Both the position numbers and the translations under genes were made by a program. Shown one piece after another: positions 7,968 to 15,758 of a DNA stretch of 64,000 bases (position 1 is the first letter of the stretch; every line of letters starts with the position of its first letter). Origin of the DNA: JBGTFE01 sp036403235 (GTDB taxonomy: Bacteria > Acidobacteriota > Blastocatellia > Pyrinomonadales > Pyrinomonadaceae); contig DASWRI010000055.1 in the NCBI GenBank assembly GCA_036403235.1, positions 20,060 to 84,059 of the forward strand, in the 5' to 3' direction. The notes beneath the pieces are model-generated. The model was not told the DNA's origin. It did not search any database and saw only the letters and a program-made list of their open reading frames with translations.

Positions 7968-8700
7968 AACTTGCCGTTGCTTCTGATTGCGGTTTGGCGG
8001 GGACGTATAAAATGCGGTTGCAGTTTTCGCAGACGATGATTTGGTTTCCCTTGCGAACCTCGGCCTGCATCTGCGGGCGGAGCGACATAAAGCAGGCGCT
8101 GCATGAGCCGTTTTTGACTTCGGCGACGGCGATTCCGTCGCGGCTGCGCTGGGCGAGCCGGTTGTAAACGGCCGCGAGACTGGCCGGAAGCGTGACGAAA
8201 ACTTTCTGGCGCTTGGCGCTTTCCGTGTCAAATTCTTTTCGGTATTCGCCGATTTCCTTGTCGAATTTGGCGAGCGCTTCCGAGCGGTTCGCTTCGAGTG
8301 AATTTATCTCGTCGGCGCGCTCGGCGAGAGTGTTTTCGACTTCTTCAATCTCGGTCATTTTCTCGACCACCTGCGTTTCAAACGCCGCAATCTGTTTTTG
8401 CAGAGCGTCGGTTTCGCGCATCGCCGTTTCGTATTCCTTTTGATTTTGCGCGTGTTTTAAATTGCGGTCGGCGCGTTCGAGATACGTTTTGTTTTCGGCA
8501 ATCTGGTTTTCCAAATCGGCGCGCTCGGCCTGCGCTTTATCGCGTCGCGCTTGAATCTCGCGAATAGAAGAGGCGTGCGTTTCAAACTCCTGTTCGATAG
8601 CGGCACGCCTTTCGTCTGCGGTTTCGATTGCTTTTTTTAGTCTTCGAATGTTGGTATCGGTAATTTGTAAATCAATCAGCTTCTCAAGTTCTGCCTTCAC
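7966..8700 (-). CDS. Coiled-coil protein with C4 zinc ribbon
   Basis: A 244-residue protein. Residues 1-175 are a nearly uninterrupted heptad-like coiled coil rich in E, K, R and A. The C-terminal part carries CSACFMSL and CENCNRILYV, two CxxC pairs about 22 residues apart that form a zinc ribbon. This is the architecture of the CT398/DUF164 (zf-RING_7) family found across bacteria, whose role is not settled; Chlamydia CT398 has been linked to sigma-54 and secretion proteins. The ATG at 8700 starts at the beginning of the coiled coil. Function here is unassigned. Confidence 0.85.
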   Translation of the reverse strand: MKAELEKLIDLQITDTNIRRLKKAIETADERRAAIEQEFETHASSIREIQARRDKAQAERADLENQIAENKTYLERADRNLKHAQNQKEYETAMRETDALQKQIAAFETQVVEKMTEIEEVENTLAERADEINSLEANRSEALAKFDKEIGEYRKEFDTESAKRQKVFVTLPASLAAVYNRLAQRSRDGIAVAEVKNGSCSACFMSLRPQMQAEVRKGNQIIVCENCNRILYVPAKPQSEATAS

Positions 8701-8760
8701 GTAATTAAATATCTCCTGTTAAAAACAACTTAGATAATAAAGTTTATTTTAACCTAAATT

Positions 8761-8838
8761 AGTGGTAAACGGTAAATGGCAAGTAGTAAGTAAAAGAATA
8801 TTTCTTCACTGACCACTTGCCACTGACCACTTATCACC
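8761..8838. repeat. Inverted heptamer array (AGTGGTA family)
   Basis: Left units such as AGTGGTA, AACGGTA, AATGGCA, AGTAGTA face right units CTGACCA, CTTGCCA, CTGACCA, CTTATCA. The period is 7 on both sides and the arms are imperfect inverse complements around an AT-rich centre. It sits between the start of the zinc-ribbon gene and the end of the nuclease gene, both on the minus strand. Confidence 0.82.
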
Positions 8839-8842
8839 TGTT

Positions 8843-10102
8843 TTACTGCGTATCAATCGTCGATTCAATCGTGTTTTCGATTGAATCAGTCACGTTCGAA
8901 TAGAAATTGTATCCGGTCATCGATTCGACGTAATCGACGCTGACGCGATATTGTTTCCAGTCGGAGACGACCGAATTCGTGTTCGGCACAAAGACGGCAA
9001 TCATTCTGGTCGAGGTCGTCACGCGCGAAACGTCGTTTGTTCCCGAGGGCAGAACCATCACGACTTTCCACGTGTAAGCCGGAATGGCGACGTGACCGTT
9101 AGCGATAAAACCGATATTTCCCTGCCCGCCCGAAACGATGTAAAGCTCGCTGCCGGAAGTCGCCAGCGTGCGCAGATAATTTTCCATATTCGCCCACGTT
9201 TGCTGATTATTGGTCGGCGCTTGCGGAATCATATTCGTCATCAAAAACGTCGCGTCGTTGTCGGCGACGGTCTTTGTACGGTCAGCCGACGGGCACATAT
9301 GCCCGCGGTCGTAGCCCGAACCGGAATAATCGGTCGCCTGTACCTGATACCAGCCGGCGGGCAAGGAAGTGTCGTTGCGAAAGCTGTCCTGACGCGGCGT
9401 CGAGCCGAGCCACGTCGAATCGAGATGCCACGAAACCCAGTTCGGCGTGCCGTTGTCGCGGCTGTATGAAACGGCATACTGCGGCTTGTCGAGCAGATAG
9501 TTGTTCGGCGAGCTGATGTTCGTCACCGCGCCCGATGGATTGCCCATTGTCAAGTGAACGCTCGTCGAGCCGCCACCTCCGCCGCCGTTAGCGGTCGCGG
9601 TAATCGAATCGAGATTAATGCGGTTTGCGCCGCCGGAGATTTTGCGGATTTCAAAACGAATCGCGGCGGCGGAATTGATGGTAAAACTCGCGGTCGAAAG
9701 CGTCGTCGAGCCGGTCGTTACGGTCGAGCCGACCTTTGTCCAGCTTGAGCCGCTGTTAGTCGATTGCCAGAGCTCCCACGTGCTCGCGCCGTCCGTGCCG
9801 TATTCAGCGTGCTGAATCGTCACCGTTCCGGCGCTCGCAACGTTAAAATTCATCGAGACTTTGCCCGTGTTGCGGACGCGCGCCGACCACGAGCCAACTT
9901 TGCGGTCGCTCGTCGTGTTGCCCGTCAACGCGTCGTCCAGATTCCAGCTGCCCGAACCGAGCGTTACGTTTGCGGCGGCGTAGGCAGTTTTTCCGCCCGC
10001 TTCAAAGCCTTCCGAGAGCGTGTTCTGCGCTTGCGCCGCGGACACGGCGAAAAGGCACACGACAACCAAAACCGACATTGCGGCCATAAATTTCATCTTC
10101 AT
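8843..10102 (-). CDS. Secreted DNA/RNA non-specific endonuclease
   Basis: A 419-residue exported nuclease of the NUC1/Serratia type. It has a signal peptide (residues 1-26, ending SAAQAQ), a beta-rich accessory domain (about 28-172) resembling extracellular anchor or binding modules, a glycine linker, and the nuclease domain from about 180. The catalytic signature DRGHMCPSADR places the general-base His at 268; the following TNMIPQ and NQQTWANME supply the metal-binding Asn and conserved surroundings. It probably degrades external nucleic acid for nutrients. An in-frame upstream start exists at 10222, but the ATG at 10102 begins the signal peptide and follows AAAGGAAAAAAG. Confidence 0.9.
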   Translation of the reverse strand: MKMKFMAAMSVLVVVCLFAVSAAQAQNTLSEGFEAGGKTAYAAANVTLGSGSWNLDDALTGNTTSDRKVGSWSARVRNTGKVSMNFNVASAGTVTIQHAEYGTDGASTWELWQSTNSGSSWTKVGSTVTTGSTTLSTASFTINSAAAIRFEIRKISGGANRINLDSITATANGGGGGGSTSVHLTMGNPSGAVTNISSPNNYLLDKPQYAVSYSRDNGTPNWVSWHLDSTWLGSTPRQDSFRNDTSLPAGWYQVQATDYSGSGYDRGHMCPSADRTKTVADNDATFLMTNMIPQAPTNNQQTWANMENYLRTLATSGSELYIVSGGQGNIGFIANGHVAIPAYTWKVVMVLPSGTNDVSRVTTSTRMIAVFVPNTNSVVSDWKQYRVSVDYVESMTGYNFYSNVTDSIENTIESTIDTQ

Positions 10103-10470
10103 AGTTTTTCTTTTTTCCTTTATTTTGGGATTTGTTCTCAGGGGTGATTTAAGAGAGTAAGAAACACTTGAGAGCGTAAAACGCACGCTCGCCCGTGCCA
10201 AAATTAGACGTAGATTTCTCACAAAACTTCTAATCTGAAGCTCGCTTCTAAAAATTCTAATACTGCAAAAAAATTTCGAGTTTTTGGTCGAAACTCGATT
10301 CGGAATGATAAAAACTACTCAAACTATGCAGGATTTCGCGCTAAAATACAAGATTTTTTTTTACCACAGAGACGCAGAGACACAGAGAAATTTTAAAGCA
10401 AAGCGGATAGGATTTACAGAATAATTTATCGTTCTAAAAATCTCTGTGTCTCTGTGGTTAATTTTTCCTA
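10103..10470. other. Intergenic region upstream of the nuclease gene
   Basis: No gene is visible. It holds the inverted repeat TCGAGTTT-7-AAACTCGA (10276-10298) and the octamer repeat pair at 10363-10460. A promoter for the nuclease is expected here but no unambiguous -35/-10 pair stands out. Confidence 0.5.
10363..10460. repeat. Inverted octamer array, CACAGAGA family
   Basis: The left arm contains CACAGAGA, CGCAGAGA, CACAGAGA (10363-10388); the right arm has TCTCTGTG twice and then GTTA (10441-10460). The period is 8 rather than 7. The arms are about 52 bases apart and can pair over roughly 20 bases. A related unit (ACGCAGAG) occurs at 17705-17720. Confidence 0.85.
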
Positions 10471-11028
10471 CTAACTTGTAAAAATCTGGAAATGCTTTTG
10501 CAGATTGCGCGAGTCGAAAATGGTTTTCCGCTCGTGTTTGTCAATCGCAAACCACTGCGGCAAATCGTTCTCGCGCAGAAGAATGAGGTCTTCGTTGGCG
10601 TTGGAAATACCGAAATGAGCGATGCGCGCCGCCGCCAGCGCGCCGCCGCGCATAAACCCGTCGGCGGGCGTGCGCGTCCAACCCGCTTCTATCGAGAGAC
10701 ATCTTACGCCCTGACGAAGCATCAAACGCGAGCCGACCATATTTGCCCGGTTAAACGCAAAATTATGCGAATCTTCGTTTTCGATTTTGATGCTCGAGCG
10801 ATTTCGATTGTATTGCGCGGCGATTTCGAGCATCGAGTCAAAAAGCCATTTGACGCTCGTCGAGCGGATAAAATCGTTTGTCGCCTTGAGCGTCAGATAT
10901 TCGGCAACGTCGTGGCGGCCCGCTTCGCGCGCGTTAGCGATTGCCTGATTCATCATTTGCGTCCACACTTCGTCGAGTTCGTTCATTATCTTGAGCATAA
11001 AACTGCGATTCGATATTTGCAATTTCAT
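10471..11028 (-). CDS. Conserved-looking hypothetical protein, mostly helical
   Basis: I do not recognise this 185-residue protein. It appears helical, with no signal peptide, no membrane segment and no cysteine motif (one Cys). There is an overlapping ORF of equal length on the other strand; I prefer the minus strand because its composition is protein-like, whereas the plus-strand reading is rich in R, H and F as typical shadows are. The start is uncertain: Met codons at 10998 and 10986 are alternatives and no strong Shine-Dalgarno precedes any of them. It stands alone between two repeats and a divergent TPR gene. Confidence 0.55.
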   Translation of the reverse strand: MKLQISNRSFMLKIMNELDEVWTQMMNQAIANAREAGRHDVAEYLTLKATNDFIRSTSVKWLFDSMLEIAAQYNRNRSSIKIENEDSHNFAFNRANMVGSRLMLRQGVRCLSIEAGWTRTPADGFMRGGALAAARIAHFGISNANEDLILLRENDLPQWFAIDKHERKTIFDSRNLQKHFQIFTS

Positions 11029-11073
11029 GCTATTATTCTGAAAACATGAAATTCTAAAAGCAGTTTTTGATTT

Positions 11074-13902
11074 ATGAAATATTCAGCCGTCTTATTTTTA
11101 TTGATTTTATTTTCGCTCTCGATTTACGCCCAGAAACCGACGAAAAAGCCCGTCAATTCTCAAAAAACAACCGTCGAAAAACTCGGCACGGAAAAAGAGG
11201 AATTTGAAAAAGCCGCCGCGCTTGCAAAGCTTCCGGATAAAATTGCGGCTTTGCAGAAATTTATCAAAAACTTTCCCCAATCGACCGAACAGACGCACGC
11301 ACTCGAACTAATCGTCAGCGCGCGCGGCCAGCTCGGCGACGAAAAACTGCGGCTCGGCGAAACGGCGAGCGCGATAGAATTTTTTAAGGCGGCCGTTAAA
11401 GATGCGCCCGCGCCCGTCTCGGACGAGCTTTTCACCAAAATCATTTTGCAGTTTCCGGCCAATCTTTTCTGGGGCGGACAACAAACGGCGGCCGCCGAAG
11501 TCGCCAAATTGATTGAAGAAAAAATTGGCGAAAACCCGAAACACGTGCTCGCCCTCGCGACGTTTTATATCGGGACGGAAAACGCCTCCGAGGCGCAGCG
11601 TCTCGCCGAAAAAGCGATTCTCGCGGAAACAAATCTGACCGAAAAGCCGGAAAAATCGAATCTTCCCGCGGCTTATCAAACGCTCGGTCTGGCGAGCCGT
11701 ATGAATTTCGATTTTGAAGCGTCGGCCAACGCCTACGCCAAAGCGCTCGAACTCGACGCGGCTTCGATTCAATCGCGTCGCGGTCTGGCGGAAATGAAGC
11801 GCGCGCTCGGAAAGCCCGACGAATCAATCGCGCTTTACGGCGAAATTCTGGCGAAGGACGCGTCGGACGCGGGCGCGAAAACGGGCATGATTCTTTCGCT
11901 TTTCGACGCGGGCAAACAAACGGAAGCCGAAACGGAGATGGCGAAATCGCTCGCCGCCAATCCGAACGATTTGTTTCTGCTGGTCGGCGCGGCCTACTGG
12001 TATGCGGCGCATAACGAAGGCGCGCGGGCGGTCGAGACGGCGCAGAAAGCGATTGCCGTCGAGCCGCGCTACACGTGGGCTTACATCGCTCTGGCGCGCG
12101 GCTATATGGCGCAGAAACAACCGCTCGAAGCCGAAAAAGCGCTTTTGAACGCGCGCCAGTACGGCAATTTTCCGACGCTCGATTACGAGCTCGCGACGGC
12201 GCGCGCGCAGGCCGGTTTTTATCGCGAAGCCGCCGATATTTTGAAGCGCAGCTTTTACGTCAAAAACGATTATGTCAAAGCGTGGATAGGAAACCGCGTC
12301 GCGCTCGAAGCGACAAGTTTTCTCGAACTTCTGGCAGTCGAGCGCCGCGCGAGCATCTTTGAGCCGCTCGCGGCGGATAATGCGGAAAATTCGGACAGAT
12401 TAAAATCTTTGCTCGAATTAACTCAAAAATTTGACGCGGCCGATTCGAGCGAAGCGGAAATCGCCAGCTTAGCCGACCGCTTTATCGGCGGCAGCGACAA
12501 TATGAAACTGCATCGACAGCTTTTTGTCGCGCGGCGACTTTTGGAGCAGAAAAAAGCTCTGCCGAAAGTTCTGGAAATCACGCAGTCGGCCATCGGCAAA
12601 GTCGATTCGGCGCTCGACGTGGTAAACCCGTCGGCGGCGGTTCTGGCCGACGAGCTTTATCAGAGCCGCACGTATGCCGTCTCGCGCGGCGAAGTCGTCA
12701 TCGTCCCCGACATTCAGCGGCAGACGCTTTCAAAAATTCTGCGCGGTGAGATTGAAGAAATTACCGGCTGGGCACTTTACCAGCAAAATAAATCGGGCGA
12801 AGCAATCATTCGCCTGCGCCGCGCGCTGACGGTTCTGCCCGAAAAAAGCGCGTGGTGGCGTTCGAGCATGTGGCGTCTCGGCGCGGCGCTCGAAGCCGAC
12901 GGAAAATCGGCGGAAGCGCTCGATTCCTACATCAAAAGCTATGCGGAAGGCGAGCCCGACGCCGGCAAATATTTAATTATCGAAGCGCTTTATCAAAAAA
13001 TCAACGGCAACAGCGAAGGCTTGGAGACAAAAATCGGCGCAAAACCGTCGTCCGTTCCGGCGGTTCAAGCTTCTCAAATTGTCGCGCGGACGACCGGCAC
13101 GAAAACCGAAGCCGCGCCGACGCCTTCGCCGGCGACGGAAACAACGCCGCAGTCAACCGAAACTAAAATCGAACCGACGCAGAGCTCGGAAAATACGGAA
13201 GTAAAACCGATTGCGACGCCCGCGCCGCAGGAAACGAAAACGCAGGAAACTTCTCCGACGCCGACTGAAGTCAAAATTGAGCCTTCGCCGAGTCCTGCAA
13301 TCGAAATAAAAACCGAAAACACTTCCCAATCGGAAAATAAAACGGACGCCGCAAAATCGGAAACCGAAACAAAATCGACGGAAACCACGCAAACCAAAGC
13401 AATCGAAACTTCCACTACGCCGAAACCGCTTTTCGAGCCGATTATCATAACGATTCCGAAACCGGACGCGACGAAAAAGACCGAGACGAAAACTACGGAA
13501 GAAAAGCCGTCTGAAAATTCTCAAACGAAAGAATCGAAATCCGATGAAACCGCCGCGCAAAACACCAATTCCGGCGAAACCAGAACGCGAAAAGTTGCCG
13601 ACAATAAAACGGAAGACGCTGCGCCCTGCACGCTTGTCGTGAGCCAGGAAAGCGTTTCGCTGATTAACGGCGGCGGCAGTCTCGGCGTTCTCGTCGGCTT
13701 TGAAAAAGAAGGTGACTTGACGCAAATCAAAGCCGCTTCGAGCAGCCCGCAGGATATCGAAGTCGTTTACGAACCGGAAATCGGCGAAACGTCGGGCCGC
13801 GCGTTTTTCATCGTCAAATCAATCAGCCCGAACAAAGGCGCGTTTACCGTCACCTTCGCAGCGCCGTGCGGGAAAAAGGAAATTCTCGTCAAAGTAAGGT
13901 AG
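11074..13902 (+). CDS. Exported TPR-repeat protein with Thr/Glu/Pro-rich linker
   Basis: A 942-residue protein with a signal peptide (residues 1-19, LFSLSIYAQ). TPR-like helical pairs run from about residue 45 to 630; clear units include AYQTLGLASRMNFDFEASAN and AYIALARGYMAQKQPLEAEK. Residues about 660-850 are a low-complexity linker dominated by T, E, K, P and S. A C-terminal beta-rich domain of about 90 residues starts near PCTLVVSQESVSLINGG and resembles Ig-like/BACON modules. It probably acts as a periplasmic or surface scaffold. It precedes era with a 92-base gap filled by a repeat, so a shared transcript is possible but not shown. Confidence 0.8.
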   Translation: MKYSAVLFLLILFSLSIYAQKPTKKPVNSQKTTVEKLGTEKEEFEKAAALAKLPDKIAALQKFIKNFPQSTEQTHALELIVSARGQLGDEKLRLGETASAIEFFKAAVKDAPAPVSDELFTKIILQFPANLFWGGQQTAAAEVAKLIEEKIGENPKHVLALATFYIGTENASEAQRLAEKAILAETNLTEKPEKSNLPAAYQTLGLASRMNFDFEASANAYAKALELDAASIQSRRGLAEMKRALGKPDESIALYGEILAKDASDAGAKTGMILSLFDAGKQTEAETEMAKSLAANPNDLFLLVGAAYWYAAHNEGARAVETAQKAIAVEPRYTWAYIALARGYMAQKQPLEAEKALLNARQYGNFPTLDYELATARAQAGFYREAADILKRSFYVKNDYVKAWIGNRVALEATSFLELLAVERRASIFEPLAADNAENSDRLKSLLELTQKFDAADSSEAEIASLADRFIGGSDNMKLHRQLFVARRLLEQKKALPKVLEITQSAIGKVDSALDVVNPSAAVLADELYQSRTYAVSRGEVVIVPDIQRQTLSKILRGEIEEITGWALYQQNKSGEAIIRLRRALTVLPEKSAWWRSSMWRLGAALEADGKSAEALDSYIKSYAEGEPDAGKYLIIEALYQKINGNSEGLETKIGAKPSSVPAVQASQIVARTTGTKTEAAPTPSPATETTPQSTETKIEPTQSSENTEVKPIATPAPQETKTQETSPTPTEVKIEPSPSPAIEIKTENTSQSENKTDAAKSETETKSTETTQTKAIETSTTPKPLFEPIIITIPKPDATKKTETKTTEEKPSENSQTKESKSDETAAQNTNSGETRTRKVADNKTEDAAPCTLVVSQESVSLINGGGSLGVLVGFEKEGDLTQIKAASSSPQDIEVVYEPEIGETSGRAFFIVKSISPNKGAFTVTFAAPCGKKEILVKVR

Positions 13903-13906
13903 AATC

Positions 13907-13994
13907 AATTACGAATTACAAATTACGAATTGCGAATGAAAGAAATGTTTTTTAATTCGTAATTCGTAATTCGTAATTGTAATTCGTAATTTTT
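13907..13994. repeat. Inverted heptamer array AATTACG / AATTCGT abutting era
   Basis: Left units AATTACG, AATTACA, AATTACG, AATTGCG (13907-13934); right units AATTCGT three times, a six-base variant, AATTCGT and AATTTTT (13954-13994). The final unit touches the era ATG at 13995, so the untranslated leader of era is made of the repeat and contains no Shine-Dalgarno. Confidence 0.88.
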
Positions 13995-14894
13995 ATGAAT
14001 TCTACAAATTATCGAAGCGGCTACGCGGCTTTAATCGGGCGGCCGAACGCGGGAAAATCGACGCTTTTAAATCACCTGGTCGGCGAGAAAATCGCCGCCG
14101 TTTCCAACAAACCGCAGACGACGCGGCACAAGATTCAGGGCGTCGTGACGCTCGACGACGGGCAAATCGTTTTCGTCGATACGCCCGGCGTTCATAAACC
14201 CGGCTTTTTGCTCAACCGCCGAATGATGGCGGCGGTTCACGACGCGATTCTTTCGGTCGACGTCATCGTCCTGATGCGCGACGTTTCCGTCTCGACCGGA
14301 AACGGCGACCGCTTCGTGCTCGATTTAATCAAGCAGTCGGAAAAACCCGCCGTTCTCGTTCTCAACAAAATCGACAAAATAAAAGACAAAGGCGCGCTTC
14401 TGCCGGTTATCGAATTTTATTCGAAAGAATACGAATTTGCCGAAATCGTGCCCGTTTCCGCGCTCAAAGGCGAAGCGATTGACAATCTTCTGCGGCAAAT
14501 CGTCAAGCATCTCCCGGAAGGCGAGCCGATTTTTGAAGCGGACGAATTGACCGACCAATCCGTCAGAACGATTGTCGCCGAAATGGTCAGGGAAAAAATT
14601 CTCGAATCGACCGGCGAGGAAATTCCATACGTGACGGCGGTCGTCACCGAAAGATTTGACGAGTCGAACCCGCAGGTTCCGAAAATTTTCTGCGCGATTT
14701 ATGTCGAGCGCGCTTCGCAAAAGAAAATCATCATCGGCAAGGGCGGCGCGCGAATCAAAGACGTCGGCATAAAGGCGCGGAAAGACATCGAAAAACTTAT
14801 CGGCAAAAAGGTTTTTCTGCAGCTTTTTGTCAAGGTCGTCGAAGACTGGCGCAATCAGGAACGAAGCCTGGACGAAATCGGGGTCAACGAATAA
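13995..14894 (+). CDS. era: GTPase Era
   Basis: A 299-residue Era GTPase with typical length and order. G1 GRPNAGKS (residues 14-21), the switch region around NKPQTTRHKIQG, G3 DTPGVHKPG and G4 NKIDKIKDK form the GTPase domain. The C-terminal KH domain contains IIIGKGGARIKDVG. Era binds the 3' end of 16S rRNA and helps 30S subunit assembly. prmA follows after three bases, so the two are co-transcribed. The leader lacks a Shine-Dalgarno and consists of tandem heptamers. Confidence 0.96.
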   Translation: MNSTNYRSGYAALIGRPNAGKSTLLNHLVGEKIAAVSNKPQTTRHKIQGVVTLDDGQIVFVDTPGVHKPGFLLNRRMMAAVHDAILSVDVIVLMRDVSVSTGNGDRFVLDLIKQSEKPAVLVLNKIDKIKDKGALLPVIEFYSKEYEFAEIVPVSALKGEAIDNLLRQIVKHLPEGEPIFEADELTDQSVRTIVAEMVREKILESTGEEIPYVTAVVTERFDESNPQVPKIFCAIYVERASQKKIIIGKGGARIKDVGIKARKDIEKLIGKKVFLQLFVKVVEDWRNQERSLDEIGVNE

Positions 14895-14897
14895 AAA

Positions 14898-15758
14898 ATG
14901 TGGTTTGTCATCGAAGTCACAGTCGATTTTTCTGCCGCCGAAGCCGTCGAATTTGCTTTTAACGAGCTTGACGCAACCGGTACGGAAATCAATAATCTCG
15001 GCAAAAACGCGACCGAAGCCGTCACGATTATCGGATATTTCAGCGAGCAGCCCGCCGACGAAATCGTCCTCGACCAATTAAACGAAGCCTTGCGGATTTA
15101 CGGTTTCGCGCCTTCTTCGATAAAAAATACGCGCCGGCGCACGCTCGGCGACGTCGATTGGCTCTACGAATGGAAAAAACACTGGCGGCCGACAAAAGTC
15201 GGAAGATTCGTCGTCGCGCCGACGTGGTATGAAATCGAAGAAAGCGCGGGCGAGACGATTATCTGGATTGACCCGGCAATGGCTTTCGGCACGGGAACGC
15301 ATGCGACGACGCAGCTTTGCCTGAAGGCGATTGGAGAAAATTTTCAAAGCGATATGAGCTTTCTCGACGTCGGAACCGGAACGGGAATTTTGGCCATCGC
15401 CGCCGCGAAACTTAAAACCGACAATCCGCACCTCAAAATCGTCGGCTGCGATACGGACGAAGATTCGGTAAAAATCGCCCGGGAAAACGCCGAAATGAAC
15501 GGCGCGGCGGACAAAATCGAATTTTTCGCTGGCTCGATTTCAGACGACACTCCCGCCTTCGATTTTGTCTGCGCCAACCTGACGGCCGACGTCATCGTTC
15601 CGCTTCTGCCGCTTTTGACTCGAAAAGCAAAGCGAATTTTAGTTTTGTCGGGAATTCTGCGCGAGCAGGAAGATTTGATAATCGCGGAATTAAAAAAATT
15701 TCAAATTGAAAACCCCAAAATCGAAACTCTGGGCGAGTGGATTTCCATTTTCCATTAA
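14898..15758 (+). CDS. prmA: Ribosomal protein L11 methyltransferase
   Basis: A 286-residue SAM-dependent methyltransferase. The N-terminal substrate-binding domain (about 1-75) is followed by the PrmA-typical DPAMAFGTGTHATTQLCL and the SAM-binding motif FLDVGTGTGILAIAAAKL. A later segment, FDFVCANLTADVIVPLLP, matches the catalytic-loop N-L-x-A region. PrmA trimethylates ribosomal protein L11. It is coupled to era (3-base gap), which fits a ribosome-biogenesis pair. Its stop overlaps the stop of the converging Ycf48-like gene by four bases. Confidence 0.95.
   Translation: MWFVIEVTVDFSAAEAVEFAFNELDATGTEINNLGKNATEAVTIIGYFSEQPADEIVLDQLNEALRIYGFAPSSIKNTRRRTLGDVDWLYEWKKHWRPTKVGRFVVAPTWYEIEESAGETIIWIDPAMAFGTGTHATTQLCLKAIGENFQSDMSFLDVGTGTGILAIAAAKLKTDNPHLKIVGCDTDEDSVKIARENAEMNGAADKIEFFAGSISDDTPAFDFVCANLTADVIVPLLPLLTRKAKRILVLSGILREQEDLIIAELKKFQIENPKIETLGEWISIFH

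Noticed and set aside
10492..11049. Plus-strand ORF of 185 codons opposite the hypothetical gene at 10471
   Set aside because: It has the same length as the minus-strand gene but an atypical R/H/F-rich composition; I kept the minus strand, with moderate confidence.
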